64,000 nucleotides of DNA from Cryptomeria japonica (GCF_030272615.1 NC_081414.1:334227427-334291426); one strand, 5' to 3'; shown: positions 11,280 to 23,111, numbered from the stretch's first letter. A program made the numbers and translations. Notes: generated from the letters alone by a model not told the origin.

Positions 11280-13345
11280 AATGAGGACAACATGACTCTG
11301 TAGGTTCGAACGGCTCATCCATAAGTGCCACAGTCTTCAAGTTACGCGATGTCAAAGTTTGACCTTTTTTCCACTTTGAGTGCTCAAGGGAAAGCGTCAC
11401 TACGAGGTGGCTCGAAACAATAAAACATCTTGGGGAGTGAGACAAGGGTACACCTATCATAAACCTAGACACCCAAACATTCTTGCACTGATGATTCATT
11501 CCTACAATGAGCAGAATGAAAGATGCACTATTCTGCCACCTTTCACTGACAGTTTTTGATGGTTTTTGATGCGACAAAAAAAATTATCACCACAAGAAAA
11601 TGGAATCGAGTTGTCCAAAACTAAGAGAGTTTTTTTTAGGTAGAGACAACATGACCCTATAGGTTCAAACAAATCTTCCATAAGTGCCACGGTCTCTGAG
11701 TTAGGCGACGTCAAATTTTGACCTTTTTTCCCGATTTGAGAACTCAAGGGAAAGCGTCGCTACGAGGTGGCTTAAAACGATCAGAAATATTGGAGAGTGA
11801 GACAAGAGAAAACCTAGCGTAAACCCAGCCACCTAGACATGCTCATGCTGATGGTTCATTCCCATGATGAGAAGAATGAAAGATGCACTATTTTGCCACC
11901 TTTCATTGACGGTTTTTGATGCAACAGAAAAAATATCACCACAAGAAAAGGGAATCGAGTTGTCCAAAATTGAGAGAGGAGTTTTTAGGAAGTGACAACA
12001 TGACCTTGTAGGTTTGAATGGCTCATCCATAAGTGCCACGGTCTCCGAGTTACGTGATGTCAAAGTTTGACCATTTTTTTCCACTTTGAGAGCTCAAGGG
12101 AAAGTCTCGCTATGAGGTGGCTCGAAATGATCGAACGTCTTAGGGAGAGAGACAAGGGCACACCTAGAATAAACCCAACCACCTGGATGCACTCACGTTG
12201 ACAGTTTGTTCTGACGACGAGCATAACAAAAGATGCACTATTTTTCCACCTTTCATTGATGGTTTTTTATGGTTTTTGATGCGACGAAAAAAAAACCAGA
12301 AGAAAATGGAATCGAGTTGTCTGAACCTAAGAGAGGATTTTTTAGGCAGTGACAACATGACCCCATAGGTTCAAACAACTCATCTATAAGTTCCACGGTC
12401 TCTGAGTTACACAACATCAAAGTTTGACCCTTTTTTCTACTTTGAGCGCTCAAGGGAAAGCGTCGCTACCAGGTGACTTGAAATGATCAGACCTCTTGGG
12501 AGAGAGACAAGGGCACACCTAGCTTAAACCCAAACACCTAGATGTGCTTGCGCTAATGGTTCATTCCCACAATGAGCAGAATGAAAGATGCACTATTTTG
12601 CCACCTCTCACTGATGGTTTTTTACGATTTTTGATGCGACAGAAAAAATCTCACCACAAGAAAATGGAATCGAGTTGTCCAAAACCAAGAGAGGATTTTT
12701 TAGGAAGAAAAAAGATGACCCCCTAGATTTGAATGGCTCATCCATAAGTGCCATGGTCTCTAAGTTATGCAACGTCAAAGTTTGACCATTTTTTCCACTT
12801 TGAGCGCTCAAGGGAAAGTATCACTACTAGGTGGCTCGGAATGATTGGATGTCTTGGGGAGTGAGACAAGAGCACACCTAGCATAAACCTGACCACCTGG
12901 ATGTGCTTGCACTAATGGTTCATTCCCACATTAAGCAAAATGAAAGATGCACTATTTTGCCACCTCTCACTAATGGTTTTTTATGCGACAAAAAAAATCT
13001 CACCACAAGAAAATGGAATTGAGTTGTCTAAAACTGAGAGATGATTTTTTAGGAAGTGACAACATGACCCCTTAGGTTTGAATGGATCATCCATAAGTGC
13101 GATGGTCTCCGAGTTACACGAGGTCAAAGTTTGACCATTTCTTCCCCTTTGAGAGCTCAAGGGAAAGCGTCGCCACAAGGTGGCTCAGAATGATCAGACG
13201 TCTTGGGGAGTGAGACAAGGGCACACTTAGTGTAAACCTAGCCACCTAGACGTGCTCATGCTGACAGTTCATTCCCACGATGAGCAAAATGAAAGATACA
13301 CTATTTTGCTACCTCTCATTGACGGTTTTTTACAGTTTTTGATGA
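11280..13345. repeat. Six-unit minisatellite, about 355-bp period
   Basis: The landmark GACAACATGAC (or its variant) falls at 11286, 11645, 11994, 12351, 12709 and 13058, giving spacings of 349-359 bp. Each unit also has GGTTCGAACGGCTCATCC-like, GTCAAAGTTTGACC and ATGGAATCGAGTTGTCC blocks. Similar 60-100 codon minus frames recur in each unit (e.g. VALMDEPFEPTGSCC), but the unit length is not a multiple of three, so I treat them as repeat shadows. The block sits in the middle of the 13.8-kb transposon between its two genes. Confidence 0.9.
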
Positions 13346-14880
13346 AAGAAGAGATAATTGGTTTGATTTGATGTTAAAATGATTGCTTCAACTCTTCTTT
13401 TATAGGTGATTTGGATGAATAGGTGTGTCTCTTACCCTAAGGCCGACTTGTTATGGAGTAAAAATTAAATTAAAACCTTACCTAAGCTGACTCATCCTTA
13501 GATAAATTTCAAATCTGCTTTGGGTGCTCAAATCTTGTCTTAATTGATTCTTCAAATGATGAACTTTGCTCCATAATATCAACTCCTGAAGTTATCTTGT
13601 TTTCTCTCAAATCATGAAGTAATAAAACTTCGCTCTCCTTGTTCAATACATAAAAAAATTTCTCTGAAGCATGAGTTTATGAAATAATAACTTCACTCCA
13701 ATCTCTTCATGCACGAAGTTCGCTCCTTATCTCAGACACATGAAGGAGTAACATCGCTTTAAATCATGATACGTGAAGTAGCAATTTTACTTTAAACTTT
13801 CAACTCATGAAGTTGTCATTTCACTCTGAATTGTTTTAACTCAAAGTTCGCTCATATCACCTTGAAGTTGAAGTTCGCTCTTATCATCTCAAAGTTGAAG
13901 TTCTCTCATTCTTCTTTCAAGATGAAGTTAAAACCTTGCTTACTCCCCAATTCATGAAGTAACAATTTCGTTCCTCCTTACCAACACTTGAAGTGAATGA
14001 TTTCTCTCCTCTTAGGTCAAACATGAAGTAAAGAATTTCATTTGAAGTTTGCAGCTCTTAAAGTTATCAACTTTTCTCATAAACGTTGATTTATGAAGCA
14101 AGAAACTTCACTCAACTCTTTTGATACTTGAAATATGCATTTTGCTCCTAGTTGCTTGAAGCCAAAGTTCACTCCTAAACTCTCACACTTGAAGTTTGCT
14201 CCAATGGTGAAGTCATGAAGTATAACTTTGAAATCCAAGATAGAATTAGAGGTGAGGAAAATTATGAAAGAGCTAAATATTACTTCATTGCACATTCAAA
14301 TGTTCAAACTCATGCAACTTACTTTCATCAATCCTCAAAAGGACTCGAAGCAAATTCACTCAATCAAAATACACAATATGAGCATTAGCGGTGTCGGTAC
14401 TTAGGTACGTGGGTATACACAATATGAACAACCTAGTTTACAAGTATACACCATATGAGTTACATGTAATGAACAAATTGGATCACATTTCAAGACATAT
14501 ACACAATGAACAAGTTTGTTCACATTTCAATAGCAAATAACTAAGTTTCAAGAATATCAAGTTTCATATATATCAAAATGGATCGAATATCAAATTTTAT
14601 ATATATCAATGAGCAAATTGGATCGAATATCAAGTTTCATATATATCAAAATGAACAATAATCGTGTACATAACAAAAAATGGCATAGATGCCAAATCAA
14701 TAATAGTTACAAAAATGTGGCATGTGCCATGTCTGTCAAAGTCAATATATACATATACAAATGTCGAATATATAAAAAAATTGGTCCTTCATTGACCACA
14801 ACTACAACTATATGTCTCTATCGATATCTATGACTTTGGCGGATCATCAAAATCAAGCCTCTTCGAAGTAGTATGTGGCT
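13346..14880. repeat. Degenerate short-repeat region between the two transposon genes
   Basis: 13555-14225 is built of loosely repeated TGAAGTT, TTCGCTC and CATGAAGTAA motifs. 14530-14660 has three copies of an ATATCAAGTTTCATATATATC motif. No coding capacity is seen. It separates the 355-bp minisatellite from the 3' exons of the minus-strand gene. Confidence 0.6.
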
Positions 14881-17691
14881 CTGCAGGTGGCTGCACAAGG
14901 ATAATTCAAATGTTGAATCAAATATATTTTCTCAATATAACATCAATAAAACTAAATACTGAACTCTAAATTGTTTGAAGTTGAAATGTTGATTACCTCA
15001 TCTCTGTCTTCTGCAATTGGGTGAGGCTGAGGATCCATGGGAAGTCCTGAAGGGGGATGTAACTAGTAAAACAACATTAATACAAGTTAATAACATATAT
15101 GTCAAATAACACATAATAACTAAAAATGAATAGACTAAAAAACTAAAGCATACCAGAGCCTCAGATGGATGTGCTATGGTCGTGGGAGCCAAAGTCATGA
15201 ATAAATTAGTTACGATCATTTCCTATATCCATGGTAAGTGATCCAAAAGGAGTCAACAAGAGGGTTTCAACTCCGTTGTGCACTTAGTGAAAAGGATTTG
15301 ATCTAAGACAGACATATCTTTTCCCTTTGTCGTGTTGGATCCCATATTATACATGTAGGACTTATAATGAAATGGAATGGTAGAACATCAGTAGGAAGTT
15401 TGGAAGGGGGTTGTAATAGGTTAAAGACAATTATACAAGTTAATAACCCAAAGTTGTTGAAAAAATAGATAGAACAAATATTTTTAACATATGTAGAAAA
15501 AATGCACACCGAAGCCTCGTATAGTTCTCCTGTAACCTTAGGAGGCCTAGTTGAATCTGATGTAGCTATTACCATTTCATGTATGAAAAATGATAACATA
15601 TGATATAGACATAAAAGGATTTAGTTATTTCGAACAAGCAAGAATGAAATCCAAAGTGAATATGAAGATATCACCTCTTCCCTTTGCCGAACCCCATCGA
15701 CATCAGGTCCATTAATTAATTTCGTAAAACCCATATGATTTTGTATATAGAACAAATAAATTAAGTGCATTTATCAATATCTACATATACATGTTTAATC
15801 ATAATACATTTCAACAAATGAATTTAAATTGTACTGAATTACCTTCTGTCGTTTGGGTGTCCGGGAGGATATCTTTTTCTGCCTCGGAGTGCTAGAGGAT
15901 GATTTTTTTACATGAGATGTCCTTGAGGCAAGAGAGGTAAACTAACAGAGAAAAAAATTAACATAAGGGAAAAGAACATGTATTTAATATATCACCTAAG
16001 TCAAAAATATATAAATCTAAATGGTACCGCATAGCTATCTAGGCCAAAGTCAATGGCCAAAAGTGTGATATCATCAAGTTGGGACATCTCAGCCCCTGAT
16101 AAACCCTATAAAACACCAAGTAATGATACATATATATTAACAAAAGATATTTTGAAACCAATGTATTATTATATTTTTAATAGATTTACAAATCTTACCT
16201 CCGGTGGCAACACTACTCGTGATCGTGGAGTCAACTGAAAAGTATGTGGTGTACTCCCACCACTTGGTGCACCTTGCAATGCATTTTATTTATATGTCAC
16301 TTTAAATTGTTCTAAAAATAAAAAATTCATTTCTTTTTATAAGATTTAGTCACTTAATTGATAACATGTCATAAACAGAATTAAACGCACTTGTGTCTGA
16401 TAGTGAGGGAACAACATACTCATCAGGTCATTAGTGAGGGCCAGATCCTCTATAGTGGAAGCATGGCATCTACTCCCACAACATGTAAATGAATGAGATG
16501 TCTAACCATCCTCATTCATGTTAATGTCTACACCAAAACATACACCCTGGCTGGTGGCACACATATGCTGAATGGGCTGGCCCATGCCAAATGATGCATG
16601 GGGTAACGCTGATGAAGGATGTATCATTGATGAAGGAGGTACCACTGATGAAGGATGTGTCACAAGTGTTGGCACATCCTCTTCTCTGACCAACTATGTG
16701 TCATGTTGAACAATGACATTAGTTTATGATGGAGCTACCTGAAGAGTCTATAATTCCATAGACTCCTTCAAGGATATAGGGATAGTGACATGAACCATGG
16801 GTTTAGGAGTTGTATGCCTCCTATGTTGTGGTTGTAACACCCTATGGGCCCCAGGTCTATCATGCGCAAAGCCTCTCCCTCTACCCTAAAATTGTCGGAT
16901 GTCAAAGTAATTCGGCTTCTCATCGAGGATAAACTCACAACACAACTTTCTCAAAAAATATAGAGTCAGCTCCCAATTATTACAAGGTGGCTGGTCAAAG
17001 ACCATATACCACCTATCCCAAAAATCTTCTTTTAGCCTAGCATGAATACACCAATGTATAGGAAACCAAACCGTATTTAGTTCTAGTTTGTTATTGGTAA
17101 TAGGATCGGTGAAAAGAGCACATATGCCAGCTTTAAATATGCCTTTTTTTTCACTTGATCATATGACAACCCATCCGCATAAAATGTTCGACATCTATCC
17201 CTCCATGAACCCCATTTCGTAACCTCCCTAGATACCTCATTTGCACTATTGGACATTGTTTCTAGCATTGTGGCGAGGGTTGAGTGGTGCTCAAGACTAG
17301 AGGACCTCAACCTATTCACCAATATAGAAATTTGGGCACTATTTTGTTTAAGGCGGTTGATGATATCCTCTTGTGTGGAATCTACACAATCTAATGGAGG
17401 ACATGGAGGGTTTTGGGGTGGCGGTGGTTGTTGAGGAGCAACATTTTGAGGATTTTGTGATTGTGGAGCAACATCTTGAGGGTTTTCTTGTTGCTGATGT
17501 GCAATGTTTACAGGGTTTGCTTGTGTTTCTTGTGCAAGAGGAGGTTTTTGTTGTCTATTTTGTTTTTGGGGATTGCTTGTATAAACTGACATCAAATTAA
17601 TAAAAACAAAACTTAAATCAATTAAAAAACCCTACTTCAATAAAAATGCAAACAAAAATAATCTAATCTTACCTGTTCGACGGGGTGCCAT
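14880..17691 (-). pseudogene. Second transposon gene, multi-exon, unknown function
   Basis: A minus-strand gene opens at ATG 17691 with a 19-nt exon (MAPRRT) and donor GTAAGA. The acceptor at 17586-17587 resumes in frame (VYTSNPQKQN) into a Gln/Pro-rich stretch, then a helical region (ILVNRLRSSSLEHHSTL) and a Trp-rich block (WFPIHWCIHARLKEDFW). A one-base slip in an A8 run near 17145 and about five in-frame TAG/TAA codons break exon 2 between 16890 and 16500. Downstream short exons with GT-AG borders are visible, e.g. 16272-16199, 16105-16028 (LDDITLLAIDFGLDSYA) and about 15942-15841 (basic, Ser/Arg/Lys-rich), then less certain ones to about 14880. I do not recognise the protein; its place opposite the transposase suggests an accessory transposition protein. 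Confidence 0.55.
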
Positions 17692-17782
17692 TGTTGAAAA
17701 TTGCTCTTAATTTTGGAAAAATCCAAAATGATTCTGAACCCGTGTGCATTCTGTGGTTTTTTGGCTTCCTTTTGCTACTATT

Positions 17783-17820
17783 CCACAGGTTTTGGCATTG
17801 AAAATGGCCAAAACCTGTGG
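17783..17820. repeat. Perfect 14-bp stem hairpin near the right end
   Basis: CCACAGGTTTTGGC at 17783-17796 is followed after 10 bases by its exact complement GCCAAAACCTGTGG at 17807-17820. It lies between the start of the minus-strand gene and the right-side palindromes. The GCCAAAACCTG part is also present near the left end at about 5104-5114. Confidence 0.8.
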
Positions 17821-17847
17821 GTTATCAAAAAACATAATGTTCCTCAA

Positions 17848-17929
17848 AACCCATACGGGATTTGAGGAACTTTTGATTTTTAATTATAAAACATAATGTT
17901 CCTCAAAACCCATACGGGTTTTGAGGAAC
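17848..17929. repeat. Right subterminal palindromes of the transposon
   Basis: Two copies of the AACCCATACGGGTT motif (17848-17861 with one change, 17907-17920), the same 14-mer clustered at the left end. The second is embedded in a 32-bp inverted repeat (17898-17929) with arms GTTCCTCAAAACCC and GGGTTTTGAGGAAC. Its presence near both termini supports the 4243-18076 boundaries. Confidence 0.82.
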
Positions 17930-18037
17930 TCTTTGTTTTTTTAATTGTTTTTTTCTAGGCATGGTGTTACCAAGCCTAGCATGTTTTTGAATTTTTAAAA
18001 CATGCACAGGTTATGAAAAATTTCATTTTTTTTGCAT

Positions 18038-18076
18038 GTGGCCACTTTTCTGTTCACCATCTTGATGCACTTACCC
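18038..18076 (-). repeat. Right terminal inverted repeat of the 13.8-kb transposon
   Basis: On the minus strand it reads GGGTAAGTGCATCAAGATGG, then TGAACAGAAAAGTGGCCAC, matching the left end at 4243-4291. The LINE zinc-finger region begins immediately at 18077. Confidence 0.82.
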
Positions 18077-18804
18077 TTCTCCTTAATGGCATTTTGGAAT
18101 CTTTGAGCAACAAAAAGAGAAGAAGACTCTTTATCCATAAAGATTTGGTTGTTTCTTTCTTTCCAAATCCCCTAAGCCAAATGGGGTAACATAAGGCACC
18201 ATAGCACTTTGAGACAAGGATTATCTGAAGGGAAACTCCACTGGAGCCAACAGTCCAAGAGGCTATCGGGAAGGCACCACATAATTCCCTAGAGATCAAA
18301 GAAATGAGCCCAAACATCTCTGGAGAAGGAACAATGGGGTAGCAAATGCAAAGAATCTTCAACATCATCTTTTTACAAAAAACATCTATTAGGGATAGCC
18401 ATACCCCTTTTGCACAAGTTTTCAATGGAGAGAATATTATTCTGCATAAAGAGCCAGGAGGAGATATTAATTTTAGGAATCAACAACTTATTCCAAATAT
18501 TAGACCATAAAGGGGTCAGAACAAAGGATCTCGTCAACAGGTAGAAAGAATGAGAGAGGGAAAAAACTCATGAGGAAGAACCACTCCACACCAAAGAGTC
18601 TTCGACATGGAAAGAGGGGATGTGAATATTAGCAAGCCATAATTGAAGGGGTTTAAGGATTGGATCCACACTGAAAAGATTGATCCATTTACCCTCCTTG
18701 ATATAATCAGCTACCCAGTAGCCAAACCACCCTACACATCTCTCTTTAAGATAAGCCACCCAATGAAAGTCAATCAGAGGCCCATCACTATCCCACTAAT
18801 CTAT
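18077..18804 (-). pseudogene. LINE RT tail / zinc-finger (zf-RVT) fragment
   Basis: Read from 18804 down, the frame gives WVAYLKERCVGWFGYWVAD, then KPLQLWLANIHIPSF, then a Cys/His region with LLPHCSFSRDVWAHFFDL and finally GIWKERNNQIF...AQRFQNAIKEK. That is the zf-RVT region found between reverse transcriptase and RNase H in plant LINEs. Three internal stops (e.g. FL*KDD, DL*GIM, LA*GIW) kill it. The frame runs exactly to the right edge of the 13.8-kb transposon and resumes at 4242, so this is the upstream part of the same LINE. Its own upstream side is cut by the LTR element starting at 18805. Confidence 0.78.
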
Positions 18805-19756
18805 TGGAATCAGGGATCACTGAGAGGGGGGGTGAATCAGTGATCTACTAGTACACAAATCTTCTACTTTATTCTTAAACCACCAGAAGCATAAACATGA
18901 AACTAAAATGCAAAAACATAAAATAATCAACCACAAGATCATAACACCAAATTTTTACATGGAAACCCAAATGGGAAAAACCACGGTGGGATTTGAACCC
19001 ACAATATTATTATACTATGGCAAGTAGCAAAACAATATAATAAGATGGGAATGCACAAGCATTCAGGCACATTGCCTAGAACTCATTGCTCAAATACAAT
19101 AAGGTCCAAAACCCTTGAAGGCTCACTACCTTAAAAAACATATACATAGATGAATTACAGTTAATGAACTCTAAAATAACATCAATCTATGCTTGGATGA
19201 CTTCTGATTAAGTGCAAATGATTTGTTGCCTTCAAACTGTTTTTCTGCTCTTTTCTGCTTTGTTTTGTTCACCGGATTAGCAAAGATCAAAAGTGTGCAA
19301 GTGAAACTATGCTCAATCGACACAAAATAGATAGCCTCATCAACTACACACCAAAAACTATTATCCAAACTGATCTTATATATCCGCACACACCAAAAAC
19401 AATCTTTTACAATTCGGCTTCCAAAGATATGAAAATATGTAACGTGTCATTACAAGTCAGCTTGAATCCAAATCAAAACTTAGGACCAGACCAAAAACAT
19501 ATGAGCACATTCTTCTTATAGATCCCACATAACTTCTAGACACATTACCAATTATGGGAATCATGAGAATGCTTCCAGACCAAAACTACTCTGACCAATC
19601 CTAAATATCGATTAACTGGCTATCGATTAACACCTGCTTCTGGTTAAGAAGAATTATGGCTACCAGATTGAATCTCCATGAAGAGTTGCCATCAATGACA
19701 ACCCTAAATCAATAATCAATAACCAAAAGTCATTGGATGAGTGTCAATTTCCAACA
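18805..19756 (-). repeat. 3' LTR of the non-autonomous element
   Basis: Begins TGGAATCAGGGATCACTGAG on + and ends ...TTTCCAACA; on the minus strand TGTTGGAAATTGACACTCA to CCA. 952 bp. It aligns with 23183-23940 over most of its length. Directly inside (19757 on) is AATCTCCCCCTTTGG, the complement of a polypurine tract. Confidence 0.85.
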
Positions 19757-20499
19757 ATCTCCCCCTTTGGCATTGATGGAAACACTCGTGAAAAATGGCT
19801 AAGTGTTGGAAAATCTATACAGCGGATCAAAAGAATTTCTAAGGCTCCCCCTTAGACAAGGAATTCAAAAACTAGTAATTACACTCTTCCATGCTGTACA
19901 TTTTTTAATTTATCTCTCCCCTTTGACAAAAATGCCAAAGATGGGGTGTTGTCCAAACTTTATGTACAAAGATATCTACCAAAGACTTTACAAGTACTTA
20001 AAAATGTCAGCATAAATGGTCTTCAAGGATCCTATGTGAGTGTGTCCCACCCACTCTTCAAGTTATCCAAAACTGTAATGAATGCACTAAATACAGTTGC
20101 ATGAATCTCTACTTCCTTTAGATTAGATGGCATAGGTTGGGTCATTTCCCTCATACAATCTACCTTATTGCTTAACTTAGTGTCCAACTAGGGGGCAATT
20201 AAGTTTTGGAGTTCACCAACTCTCCTCAAAATTTTGTCTTTGTTCGCATTGAGGCTCAAGATCTGATCATTGAGAATCAATATTTGTCCTTCAACACTGT
20301 TGGTTAGATGTACATTGGGGTCAAAGGACTATGAAATACTAGCAAGTTTTCCCTGGCAAACACTTATTTTCTTGTCTATATCTACAATGAATTTGGGCAA
20401 AATTAGACAAGACCTATACAATCTCCCACCTTCTACCGATGCATCTGAAATAGTTTGCAGATTTTATTCAATCTAACCCTATCATCTTCAATCATCTTC

Positions 20500-21790
20500 C
20501 AATATGTCTGCATTCTTATATCCTAAAATCTATCCAAAACTTTATTAGTAGCAGACTTCTCCAAAGAATCAAAACTGGTATTTACACTATTAATCAATTG
20601 TGACAATTTACCGGAGGGGCTAGCATTGGAATCCAGTTGTACATCTGGAGCCACCTTCTGCAAAACATCGACAAACATCAAAATGAGCTTTTTATCTTCT
20701 AACTTAGACTTCACCAGATCTTGACTGGCCTGAGCTTGAACAACAGCTGTGAGCATTAGCTTTTCAGTAGGATGCATTTTCCCAAGGTTAAGAGGACCAT
20801 CTAGATTAATGGAGATTTGAGGTGGGGTCCTAGTGACCGGAGGAGTGTCAATTGTCGGATCAACAACTCATTTGCCCTTGTCTACCTCGGTATCTTTTGC
20901 CTCTACACTCTCAACTTCCTTTTTCTCTGCTCCATCCCCTTTATCTTGTGCACTGGTGTTTCCACTTGGTGCAATATCATCCTTTTGGATCTTAGGGGCT
21001 GCAGAATTATCTGTCACCAGAGGATTATCACCAGCCTCAACATTAAGTGTTGTGTTGCCTTGATCTTATGGATGTCCCTTGGTTTGAGTTGCATCCTTCT
21101 AATCACCAGAAACACCTTGCTTTTCTTCTGGCTAAGAAGACTTAAATGCATCTTTGTACAAAGGATCATTTACAATTATTTTTCTCTATATGTCTTTCAT
21201 TTACTTTCTTACCTCTTCCACCTTGCCGATAATTAACCTATTTACCCTGTTTTTGCTTTTGAATTCTTTCTTGTTAGCTTCCTCAATGACTCTTTTGACT
21301 TCATCTTGGGTGATACAGGTGCAAACATTAACCAACTCTCTTTCTTTCATTTCCATGTCTGTATTGTTGGTAGTTAGTCTCCTTGCATCAATAAGGTTGT
21401 ATAGGTCCTTAGGGATACTTTTCTCCAGCTCAATCAATGTTTTACTAAAATTGTGCGAGTATAAAACTACATCTTCTTCTACTTTCCTTTGATCTCCCTC
21501 GTCTAGATGTTCCCAATGAGCTCTAAGATTCTTCAAGTTACGATCATCAATTATCTCATATATTAGTTGATCTGCTGACAATGGAGGAACAAATGTAGAT
21601 TTACCTTGCTTATTACTGATTTTAGGTTGAGTTTTGATCTGACTTCCTCTCTTGGTCCTTCTGGTAGCAACAGGATTAGATTTGGCTTTCTTTCTTTGCT
21701 AGGCTCCACCGGACTGCGGCTTCCTCACCAATCTAACAAATTCACCTTTTTTCATTGCAATAAATGTTGCAACCGGTTACCTTGATTTTC
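20500..21790 (-). pseudogene. Second ORF of the non-autonomous LTR element, unknown protein
   Basis: The best-preserved part, 21581-21201, reads MSADQLIYEIIDDRNLKNL onward, an acidic helical protein with EHLDEGDQRKVEEDVVLYS and a Lys-rich end. After several stops the same general region continues as a Thr/Pro/Asp-rich linker and a helical C-terminal piece (20777-20523, ending SLEKSATNKVLDRF). No catalytic motif of RT, protease, integrase or RNase H is seen. Upstream it is preceded by a basic stretch. Its position after a Gag-like ORF in an LTR element suggests an element-specific structural or accessory protein; the function is unknown. Confidence 0.5.
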
Positions 21791-21974
21791 ATGGAGTTGC
21801 TTACCGGAGCATCAAATCTTCACAAAAACTTTCAGATAACATCTGCACATATGATTTAAATATTTTGCAACCTTCCATAATCAATTGCAAATCACCGAAG
21901 AGGGGGTTCTTAGAATCTGCATGAAAGGTTCCCCCTAAGGCATAAAGCCCTAGTTACTGGAGGAAGATCTTGCA

Positions 21975-23111
21975 CTAGAATTTGGGTGCAGATCCATTAT
22001 GTGCTTTAGATTCATCCTTTCTGGCCCACATCTTCTCATGCTTGTCTCTGATTTCTTCTACCTTTTCCTTTCCCTTCTCATCTGATTTGTTCTCATCTAT
22101 TGGAGCACTATTCTTGATTCTACAATATTTTGCAATGTGACTGGTATTGCATGTATGGAAAACAACATTTCTCTGCATAGGTATGAAGTTCATCTGATTT
22201 GGTCTCATCCTACATTGGTTAGAGATATGTCCAAACATCCCACAAGCATAGTATCTCTTGTTTTGGAAGTTATTCATTACTTCTCTACACATATTTGACT
22301 TGTGATAAAAATTATTGCATATGAAACACTGACCGATAAAGGTAGGAACATTATTCATGTTGTTCATTCCATTATTCATCCTACTTTTGCATTGATTCAC
22401 CATATGACCAAATTTATTGCAAGTAAAGAATCTACCATTGAATTTATGGGCATTAGGTTGTCTTACTAGATGATTATTGTTCTTCTTCTGATTAGGTTTT
22501 GCATTGCCTTGTCTAGATCCGAAGGATTCACCTTTCTCAAATCCAAGTCCTCGCATTTCCTTTCCATGTCTCTGAATTTCTAGCACCTCATCAAGCCTTG
22601 GTGGGATAGCTTTGAATTTGTCTTTGTATTCATTAGCAGTAGCAAGTTTATCTCTTAAGGCAACAATTTTCCTTCCAAGTTCTTGACCATTATTCCTTGA
22701 CTGTGTCAACTCAAGCTTCAACTGATCATTCTCATAGGTAAGCCTGAAGCATTCATCAGCTCTTTCCTTCAATGATTGTGCCTGATTCTCTTCATTCTTC
22801 TTTCGGTCCTCAATCTCCTTAGTTAGCCCGATCACAATGGATTGCATCTCATTCTCCAAGGCAACATTCTCTCTCTCAAGCTTGTAACCTTCATCAGCTT
22901 TACCCCGATTTTCCATGATTTGATCTTCTTTCTCCCTCAACTTGTCCATCAATTCCTTCCTCTTATCTCTTGAAGTGTTCACTTGATCCTTCAAGTCATT
23001 AATGAAATCATCAATAGCATTCAAGTTTTTCTTCAAAGAACTGATCTCATTTCTTGTTGCATCAAGGTCTTCAAGTGCCACACTGAGTTGTCTCTGAAAA
23101 CTGGAATCCAT
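21975..23111 (-). CDS. Gag-like coiled-coil/zinc-knuckle protein
   Basis: Open from MDSSFQRQLSVALEDL at 23111 to 21975 (378 codons; the frame is open further upstream to 23198, inside the LTR). The N-terminal about 170 residues are a long heptad-rich coiled coil (many E, K, L, N). A Gly/Asn/Lys linker follows, then four zinc-knuckle-like units. The second is complete (CFICNNFYHKSNMC, C-x2-C-x4-H-x4-C); the other three keep the C-x4-H-x4-C half but have lost the first Cys to Phe or Tyr, as in YYACGMFGHISNQC. The C-terminus is rich in E and K. Retroviral-type zinc knuckles bind element RNA, so a nucleocapsid-like role is likely. The coiled coil in place of a standard copia Gag fold is unusual. 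Confidence 0.65.
   Translation of the reverse strand: MDSSFQRQLSVALEDLDATRNEISSLKKNLNAIDDFINDLKDQVNTSRDKRKELMDKLREKEDQIMENRGKADEGYKLERENVALENEMQSIVIGLTKEIEDRKKNEENQAQSLKERADECFRLTYENDQLKLELTQSRNNGQELGRKIVALRDKLATANEYKDKFKAIPPRLDEVLEIQRHGKEMRGLGFEKGESFGSRQGNAKPNQKKNNNHLVRQPNAHKFNGRFFTCNKFGHMVNQCKSRMNNGMNNMNNVPTFIGQCFICNNFYHKSNMCREVMNNFQNKRYYACGMFGHISNQCRMRPNQMNFIPMQRNVVFHTCNTSHIAKYCRIKNSAPIDENKSDEKGKEKVEEIRDKHEKMWARKDESKAHNGSAPKF

Larger units (their letters stand above)
4243..18076. mobile_element. 13.8-kb TIR DNA transposon with two opposing genes
   Basis: The left end (4243-4291) and the inverted right end (18038-18076) share GGGTAAGTGCA, one mismatch, CAAGATGGTGAACA, and after a small left-side indel AAGTGGCCAC. 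It interrupts a minus-strand LINE: zinc-finger/RT tail on the right, RNase H on the left, frame-compatible. Inside are clustered subterminal palindromes at both ends, a DDE transposase gene on + (6722-10515), a multi-exon gene on - (17691 to about 14880), tandem repeats and a CT microsatellite. The two genes converge on the repeat-filled centre. No clear target duplication is visible (flanks end AGATCT on the left and begin TTCTCC on the right). I cannot assign it to a named superfamily. Confidence 0.8.

Noticed and set aside
11275-13178. Several 60-100 codon minus-strand ORFs with similar sequences
   Set aside because: They are the same frame of a 355-bp minisatellite; the unit length is not a multiple of three and no domain is seen.
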